From: Progne subis subis
Taxonomy: Eukaryota; Chordata; Aves; Passeriformes; Hirundinidae
Length of the DNA stretch: 64,000 bases
NCBI GenBank assembly: GCA_022316685.1
Contig: JAKJHU010001073.1
Coordinates: forward strand, 30,430-94,429
Reading direction: 5' to 3'
The notes under the pieces are model-generated. The model had not been told where the DNA came from. It was given only the letters and a program-made list of their open reading frames with translations, and did no database searches. Positions 57,088 to 64,000 of the stretch are shown piece after piece (the stretch's first letter is position 1; each line of letters begins with the position of its first letter). The position numbers were made by a program, and so were the translations under genes.

Positions 57088-58734
57088 GTAAGTGGCAGTT
57101 GTGGAGGCTGCTGTCTTCAGTGCAAGGCAGAGGTGCAAGTTTCTGAGCAGGCAGCACTTGGCTGCTGGGGCCTGAGGATGCCGAGTGCTGCAGTCCTGGC
57201 AGGAGCGAGCGATTCCCCGCCGGCAGGGACAGCTGGAAAATGGGCGTTGATCTGTCATGTGGAGGGAGCAAAGCTGTGGTGCCTCCATGTTAGCATCTGG
57301 CTGCTTGGCTCAGTGAAGCTCCATCTCTTGGCTTCTGCGGTGCAATGGCCAAAGGGCTCACGGGCCGGTTGTGGAGGTGCCGAGTCTTTGTTTGTGTGTT
57401 TGGGCTTGTTGGAAATCTGTGTTTAGCTTGTGGAAGCGTTGTGCGGTTTTCTTGTGCAGTTCCTGGCTTCTGCTGGGTCTTCTGGCCCAGCTGTGTTTTG
57501 GCTTTTGAGAAGCTGCAAGGAGAGGATTGTGTTGTGCAGGAGGCTGTTTGGGAGGCATTGCTGTCGCGTGTGGCACGAGAAAGAAACTGTGTACGTAGTT
57601 GTGACCCCTTCTTCTGAGGCAAAAGCCAGAAGCTGCAGGTTTCTGTTGATCCATGTTGAAGTGAAGTCAGCAGCAGTTGTAAACTGTAAACTGGAGCCTC
57701 GGGTGGGGCTGAAGCTGCAAGTTGTTGCCTGTAGCCTTGTGGAGCTAAGAAGAGCAAGGAGATGTTGAACTTCTGCTTGCTGCATTTTAAGTTCAGCGTG
57801 TGTGTGTGGGGAGCGGCCTGGGAGAGAAGGAGCCAGGGGTGCCGGTCCCCAGCAGCTGAGCGTGAGGCAGCGTGTGCCCAGGTGGCCCAGAAGGCCAAGG
57901 GCATGGTGGCCTGTGTGAGCAATAGCGGGGCAGCAGGAGCAGGGCAGTGAGCGTGCCCCTGTGCTGGGCAGCGCTGCGGCCGCAGCTGGAGTGCTGTGTG
58001 CAGTTGTGGGCAGCAGGGAAGCAGCAAGTCCTGGAGGGGCTGGAGCGTGTGCAGAGAAGGACCAGGGAGCTGGGGAAGGGTGTGGAGCACAAGGCCAGAG
58101 AGGAGGTGATGAGGGAGCTTCATCCTGGAGAACGGGAGACTCATGGGGGACCTTTAGGCAGCCTTCCAGAAATCCCTCCATTCCCCCCCTCTGCTGAGGA
58201 CAAGGGCTGTTTCCCTGTCAAATAGTCCATGACTGCAGGCAAGTGCTTTAGACACTGCTTAGGTGACACTTGCATCTTTTGGGTTCTCGGCTCTGTGGGT
58301 TTTTGCTTTGCTAGGTGGAGAAGCCATGTTTATTTTCTATTTTCCCAGCAAGCAAAGATGCTTCTGCACCTTTCCTGCCCTTTTCCAGCACTGGATGACA
58401 TTCTGAGGGAGTTTCACTTTTCCATGGCTGCAGCATCAGGAGCAAGGTGTTGCTGGCTCTTTGCTGCTTTTCCACTTCTGTGCTTGAAAGGGCTAAAAGC
58501 TCCGTTTAGCTGAGAGAAGGTTGCTTGCTGATAGGAGCCAGGGAGGAATCCCGAATTCAGAGCCCTATGCACAGTTTTGATTTGGCCCATTTGAATTTAG
58601 ATGGAGAGACTTAGAAACCTCTTGCTATCACAGTTTTGGATTTCTCCTTAGTAGCAGTGGTTGTAGACGTGAAAGGAAAGGAGGCTCTAACTGATAGGTG
58701 ATGGCCTGTGCCTCATGCTTCTCTGTTTCCACAG

Positions 58735-58866
58735 AGCGCAGAAGCAGCAGCAGTGTCTGCCCTGGCTTCCTCTGCTTCTGAAGAAGAGGCCAAAGAGGAA
58801 GAAGTTCAGCTGAAGGACTACATGAATCCAGCTGTGGTCACAGCGGAGCTGGAGCAGTCCATGAGA
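58735..58866 (+). CDS. Array exon 9
   Basis: Identical to exon 2, including the flanking gtaagtgcc donor context. It lies exactly 12,458 bp from exon 2, as part of a recent block duplication. Confidence 0.6.
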
Positions 58867-60514
58867 GTAAGTGCCAGTTGTGGAGGCTGCTGTCTTCAGT
58901 GCAAGGCAGAGGTGCAAGTTTCTGATCAGGCAGCACTTGTCTGCTGGGGCCTGAGGATGCCGAGTGCTGCAGTCCTGGCAGGAGCGAGCGATTCCCCGCC
59001 GGCAGGGACAGCTGGAAAATGGGCGTTGATCTGTCATGTGGAGGGAGCAAAGCTGTGGTGCCTCCATGTTAGCATCTGGCTGCTTGGCTCAGTGAAGCTC
59101 CATCTCCTGGCTTCTGCGGTGCAGTGGCCAAAGGGCGCACGGGCCAGTTGTGGAGGTGCCGAGGCTTTGTTTGTGTGTTTGGGCTTGTTGGAAATCTGTG
59201 TTTAGCTTGTGGAAGCGTTGTGCAGTTTTCTTGTGCAGTTCTTGGCTTCTGCTGGGTCTTTTGGCCCAGCTGTGTTTTGGCTTTTGAGAAGCTGCAAGGA
59301 GAGGATTGTGTTGTGCAGGAGGCTGTTGGGGAGCCATTGCTGTCGCGTGTGGCACGAGAAAGAAACTGTGTACGTAGTTGTGACCCCTTCTTCTGAGGCA
59401 AAAGTCAGAAGCTGCAGGTTTCTGTTGATCCATGTTGAAGTGAAGTCAGCAGCAGTTGTAAACTGTAAACTGGAGCCTCGGGTGGGGCTGAAGCTGCAAG
59501 TTGTTGCCTGTAGCCTTGTGGAGCTAAGAAGAGCAAGGAGATGTTGAACTTCTGCTTGCTGCATTTTAAGTTGAGTGTGTGTGCGTGGGGAGCGGCCTGG
59601 GAGAGAAGGAGCCAGGGGTGCCGGTCCCCAGCAGCTGAGCGTGAGGCAGCGTGTGCCCAGGTGGCCCAGAAGGCCAAGGGCATGGTGGCCTGTGTGAGCA
59701 ATAGCGGGGCAGCAGGAGCAGGGCAGTGAGCGTGCCCCTGTGCTGGGCAGCGCTGCGGCCGCAGCTGGAGTGCTGTGTGCAGTTGTGGGCAGCAGGGAAG
59801 CAGCAAGTCCTGGAGGGGCTGGAGCGTGTGCAGAGAAGGACCAGGGAGCTGGGGAGGCGTGTGGAGCACAAGGCCAGAGAGGAGGTGCTGAGGGAGCTTC
59901 ATCCTGGAGAACGGGAGACTCATGGGGTACCTTTAGGCAGCCTTCCAGAAAACCCTACATTCCCCCCCTGTGCTGAGCACAAGGGCTGTTTCCCTGCCAA
60001 ATAGCCCATGACTGCAGGCAAGTACTTTAGACACTGCGTGAGGTGACACTTGCATCTTTTGGGTTCTCGGCTCTGTGGGTTGTTGCTTTGCTAGGTGGAG
60101 AAGCCGTGTTTATTTTCTCTTTTCCCAGCAAGCAAAGATGCTTCTGCACCTTTCCTGCCCTTTTCCAGCACTGGATGAGATTCTGAGGGAGTTTCACTTT
60201 TCCATGGCTGCAGCATCAAGAGCAAGGTGTTGCTGGCTCTTTGCTGCTTTTCCACTTCTGTGCTTGAAAGGGCTAAAAGCTCCGTTTAGCTGAGAGAAGG
60301 TTGCTTGCTGATAGGAGCCAGGGAGGAATCCCGAATTCAGAGCCCTATGCAGAGTTTTGATTTGGCCCATTTGAATTTAGATGGAGAGACTTAGAAACCT
60401 CTTGCTATCACAGTTTTGGATTTCTCCTTAGTAGAAGTGGTTGTAGACGTGAAAGGAAAGGAGGCTCTAAATGATAGGTGATGGCCTGTGCCTCATGCTT
60501 CTCTGTTTCCACAG

Positions 60515-60646
60515 AGCGCAGAAGCAGTAGCCATGTCTGCCGTGGCTTCCTCTGCTTCTGAAGAAGAGGCCAAAGAGGAAGAAATTCAACTGAAGGACTA
60601 CATGAATCCAGCTGTGGTCACAGCGGAGCTGGAGCAGTCCATGAGA
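60515..60646 (+). CDS. Array exon 10
   Basis: Identical to exon 3, 12,458 bp upstream. Intact frame and splice sites. Confidence 0.6.
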
Positions 60647-62297
60647 GTAAGTGGCAGTTGTGGAGGCTGCTGTCTTCAGTGCAAGGCAGAGGTGCAAGTT
60701 TCTGAGCAGGCAGCACTTGTCTGCTGGGGCCTGAGGATGCCGAGTGCTGCAGTCCTGGCAGGAGCGAGCGATTCCCTGCCGGCAGGGACAGCTGGAAAAT
60801 GGGCGTTGATCTGTCATGTGGAGGGAGCAAAGCTGTGGTGCCTCCATGTTAGCATCTGGCTGCTTGGCTCAGTGAAGCTCCATCTCTTGGCTTCTGCGGT
60901 GCAGTGGCCAAAGGGCGCACGGGCCGGTTGTGGAGGTGCCGAGGCTTTGTTTGTGTGTTTGGGCTTGTTGGAAATCTGTGTTTAGCTTGTGGATGCGTTG
61001 TGCAGTTTTCTTGTGCAGTTCTTGGCTTCTGCTGGATCGTTTGGCCCAGCTGTGTTTTGGCTTTTGAGAAGCTGCAAGGAGAAGATTGTGTTGTGCAGGA
61101 GGCTGTTGGGGAGCCATTGCTGTCGCGTGTGGCACGAGAAAGAAACTGTGTACGTAGTTGTGACCCTCCTTCTGAGGCAAAAGCTAGAAGCTGCAGGTTT
61201 CTGTTGATCCATGTTGAAGTGAAGTCAGCAGCAGTTGTAAACTGTAAACTGGAGCCTCGGGTGGGGCTGAAGCTGCAAGTTGTTGCCTGTAGCCTTGTGG
61301 AGCTAAGAAGAGCAAGGAGATGTTGAACTTCTGCTTGCTGCATTTTAAGTGCAGTGTATGTGTGTGTGGGGAGCGGCCTGGGAGAGAAGGAGCCAGGGGT
61401 GCCAGTCCCCAGCAGCTGAGCGTGAGGCAGCGTGTGCCCAGGTGGCCCAGAAGGCCAAGGGCATGGTGGCCTGTGTGAGCAATAGCGGGGCAGCAGGAGC
61501 AGGGCAGTGAGCGTGCCCCTGTGCTGGGCAGCGCTGCGGCCGCAGCTGGAGTGCTGTGTGCAGTTGTGGGCAGCAGGGAAGCAGCAAGTCCTGGAGGGGC
61601 TGGAGCGTGTGCAGAGAAGGACCAGGGAGCTGGGGAAGGGTGTGGAGCACAAGGCCAGAGAGGAGGTGCTGAGGGAGCTTCATCCTGGAGAACGGGAGAC
61701 TCATGGAGTACCTTTAGGCAGCCTTCCAGAAAACCCTACATTCCCCCCCTGTGCTGAGCACAAGGGCTGTTTCCCTGCCAAATAGCCCATGACTGCAGGC
61801 AAGTACTTATACACTGCGTGAGGTGACACTTGCATCTTTTGGGTTCTCGCTCTGTGGGTTGTTGCTTTGCTAGGTGGAGAAGCCGTGTTTATTTTCTCTT
61901 TTCCCAGCAAGCAAAAGATGCTTCTGCACCTTTCCCTGCCCTTTTCCAGCACTGGATGACATTCTGAGGGAAGTTTCCACTTTTCCATGGCTGCAGCATC
62001 AAGAGCAAGGTGTTGCTGGCTCTTGCTGCTTTTCCACTTCTGTGCTTGAAAGGGCTAAAAGCTCCGTTTTAGCTGAGAGAAGGTTGCTTGCTGATAGGAG
62101 CCAGGGAGGAATCCCGAATTCAGAGCCCTATGCAGAGTTTTGATTTGGCCCATTTGAATTTAGATGGAGAGACTTAGAAACCTCTTGCTATCACAGTTTT
62201 GGATTTCTCCTTAGTAGCAGTGGTTGTAGACGTGAAAGGAAAGGAGGCTCTAAATGATAGGTGATGGCCTGGGCCTCATGCTTCTCTGTTTCCACAG

Positions 62298-62430
62298 AGC
62301 GCAGAAGCAGTAACCATGTCTGCCCTGGCTTCCTCTGCTTCTGAAGAAGAGGCCAAAGAGGAAGAAGTTCAACTGAAGGACTACATGAATCCAGCTGTGG
62401 TCACAGCGGAGCTTGGAGCAGTCCATGAGA
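62298..62430 (+). CDS. Array exon 11, 133 nt with one-base insertion
   Basis: Same as exon 5 except for one extra base in GAGCTTGGAGCAG (other copies read GAGCTTGAGCAG or GAGCTGGAGCAG), which shifts the frame before the donor. The surrounding 2 kb is full of one-base run-length differences, so this is more likely a consensus error than a real mutation. Confidence 0.5.
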
Positions 62431-64000
62431 GTAAGTGGCAGTTGTGGAGGCTGCTGTCTTCAGTGCAAGGCAAGAGGTGCAAGTTTCTGAGCAGGCAGCA
62501 CTTGGCTGCTGGGGCCTGAGGATGCCGAGTGCTGCAGTCCTGGCAGGAGCGAGCGATTCCCCGCCGGCAGGGACAGCTGGAAAATGGGCGTTGATCTGTC
62601 ATGTGGAGGGAGCAAAGCTGTGGTGCCTCCATGTTAGCAGCTGGCTGCTTGGCTCAGTGAAGCTCCATCTCCTGGCTTCTGCGGTGCAATGGCCAAGGGC
62701 TCACGGGCCGGTTGTGGAGGTGCGAGGCTTTGTTTGTGTGTTTGGGCTTGTTGGAAATCTGTGTTTAGCTTGTGGAAGCGTTGTGCAGTTTTCTTGTGCA
62801 GTTCTTGGCTTCTGCTGGGTCTTTGGCCCAGCTGTGTTTTGGCTTTGGAGAAGCTGCAAGGAGAGATTGTGTTGTCAGGAGGCTTTTGGGAGCATTGCTG
62901 TCGCGTGTGGCACGAGAAAGAACTGTGTACGTAGTTGTGACCCCTTCTTCTGAGGCAAAAGCCAGAAGCTGCAGGTTTTCTTGATCCATGTTGAAGTGAA
63001 GTCAGCAGCAGTTGTAAACTGTAACTGGAGCCTCGGGTAGGGCTGAAGCTGCAAGTTGTTGCCTGTAGCCTTGTGGAGCTAAGAAGAGCAAGGAGATGTT
63101 GAACTCTGCTTGCTGCATTTTAAGTTTAGTGTGTGTGCATGGGAGCGCTGGGAGAGAAGGAGCCAGGGGTGCGGTCCCCAGCAGCTGAGCGTGAGGCAGC
63201 GGTGTGCCCAGGTGCCAGAAGGCCAAGGGCATGGTGCCTGTGTGAGCAATAGCGGGCAGCAGGAGCAGGCAGTGAGCGTGCCCTGTGCTGGGCAGCGCTG
63301 CGCCGGCAGCTGGAGTGCTGTGTGCAGTTGTGGGCAGCAGGGAAGCAGCAAGTCCTGGAGGGGCTGGAGCGTGTGCAGAGAAGGACCAGGGAGCTGGGGA
63401 GGGTGTGGAGCACAAGGCCAGAGAGGAGGTGCTGAGGGAGCTTCAGCCTGGAGAACGGGAGACTCATGGGGGACCTTTAGGCAGCCTTCCAGAAATCCCT
63501 CCATTCCCCCCCTGTGCTGAGCACAAGGGCTGTTTCCCTGCCAAATAGCCCATGACTGCAGGCAAGTGCTTTAGACACTGCGTGAGGTGACACTTGCATC
63601 TTTTGGGTTCTCGGCTCTGTGGGGTTGTTGCTTTGCTAGGTGGAGAAGCCGTGTTTATTTTCTCTTTTCCAGCAAGCAAAGATGCTTCTGCACCTTTCCT
63701 GCCCTTTTCCAGCACTGGATGACATTCTGAGGGAATTTCACTTTTCCATGGCTGCAGCATCAAGGAGCAAGGTGTTGCTGGCTCTTGCTGCTTTTCCACT
63801 TCTGTGCTTGAAAGGGACTAAAAGCTCCGTTTAGCTGAGAGAAGGTTGCTTGCTGATAGGAGCCAGGGAGGAATCCCGAATTCAGAGCCCTATGCAGAGT
63901 TTTGATTTGGCCCATTTGAATTTAGATGGAGAGACTTAGAAAGCCTCTTGCTATCACAGTTTTGGATTTCTCCTTAGTAGCATTGGTTGTAGACGTGAAA

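Larger units (their letters stand above)
44285..64000 (+). repeat. Tandem array, about 1.78-kb unit, at least 11 copies
   Basis: Exon starts are 1776-1783 bp apart (44499, 46277, 48057, 49839, 51619, 53400, 55176, 56956, 58735, 60515, 62298), and the array continues past the window. Each unit holds a pre-exon segment (TTTGAATTTAGATGG...), a 132-nt exon, a GT-rich intron part, a CR1 fragment and a TTTCCATGGCTGCAGCATCA segment. The first unit's pre-exon part and exon are visibly divergent; the rest differ by few per cent. A variable spot just before the CR1 piece sorts the units into types in the order F L Y L Y F C F L Y T, which shows block-wise copying. Confidence 0.95.

Noticed and set aside
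62298..62430. Array exon 11 as a true frameshifted pseudo-exon
   Set aside because: The whole neighbourhood has one-base run-length differences typical of consensus error, so the indel is not trusted.
44285..64000. Reading the regular spacing as a CRISPR array or satellite DNA
   Set aside because: The units are 1.78 kb, contain splice-flanked exons and a LINE fragment, and the genome is a bird's. It is an exon-bearing segmental array.

Overview
The window looks like a stretch of a songbird (passerine) genome. The evidence is exon-intron genes with consensus GT-AG splice sites, CR1 LINE fragments (the main avian LINE), three betaretrovirus-like endogenous proviruses with Lys-tRNA-type primer sites, fragments resembling the bird-expanded ITPRIPL1-like family, and a PAK-type kinase gene of the kind known (from memory) to be multiplied in songbirds. 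No bacterial, plasmid or CRISPR features were seen.

Layout. 1-8497: a minus-strand provirus (ERV-A), running from an LTR and primer site on the right through gag, pro, pol and the start of env, which leaves the window at base 1. 8498-10771: a patchwork of inverted LTR-like repeats and broken ITPRIPL1-like pieces. 10772-17816: a second minus-strand provirus (ERV-B). It has a good 5' LTR and primer site, but env is cut short where it meets ITPRIPL1-like sequence. 17817-18354: a CR1 piece and an inverted ITPRIPL1-like piece. 18355-33564: AT-rich DNA with three exons of an unidentified coiled-coil gene. A plus-strand provirus without visible LTRs (ERV-C, about 22100-29467) lies in one of its introns. 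A 371-bp solo LTR with a 6-bp target duplication sits inside the ERV-C env. 33565-38796: five correctly phased exons encoding the C-lobe of a PAK-like kinase, with stop codon and poly(A) signal; no N-lobe exons are visible upstream. 39171-44284: a spacer, two short head exons of a further gene, and a CCAAT-rich promoter-like cluster.

44285-64000 is the most unusual part: a tandem array with a period of about 1.78 kb. Each unit carries one 132-nt exon (44 codons, phase 0 at both ends, with acceptor and donor) and one intronic CR1 fragment. Eleven exons are visible and the array runs off the window. Spliced together, they would give a protein built of acidic, Ala/Ser-rich 44-residue repeats. 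The first exon is divergent and the others are nearly identical. Higher-order copying is visible: units 1-3 recur 12,458 bp downstream. One copy has a nonsense codon, and the last 2.2 kb carries many one-base indels that look like consensus errors.

The proviruses are all disabled by stops and frameshifts. Whether the kinase fragment and the array gene are expressed cannot be decided from sequence alone.
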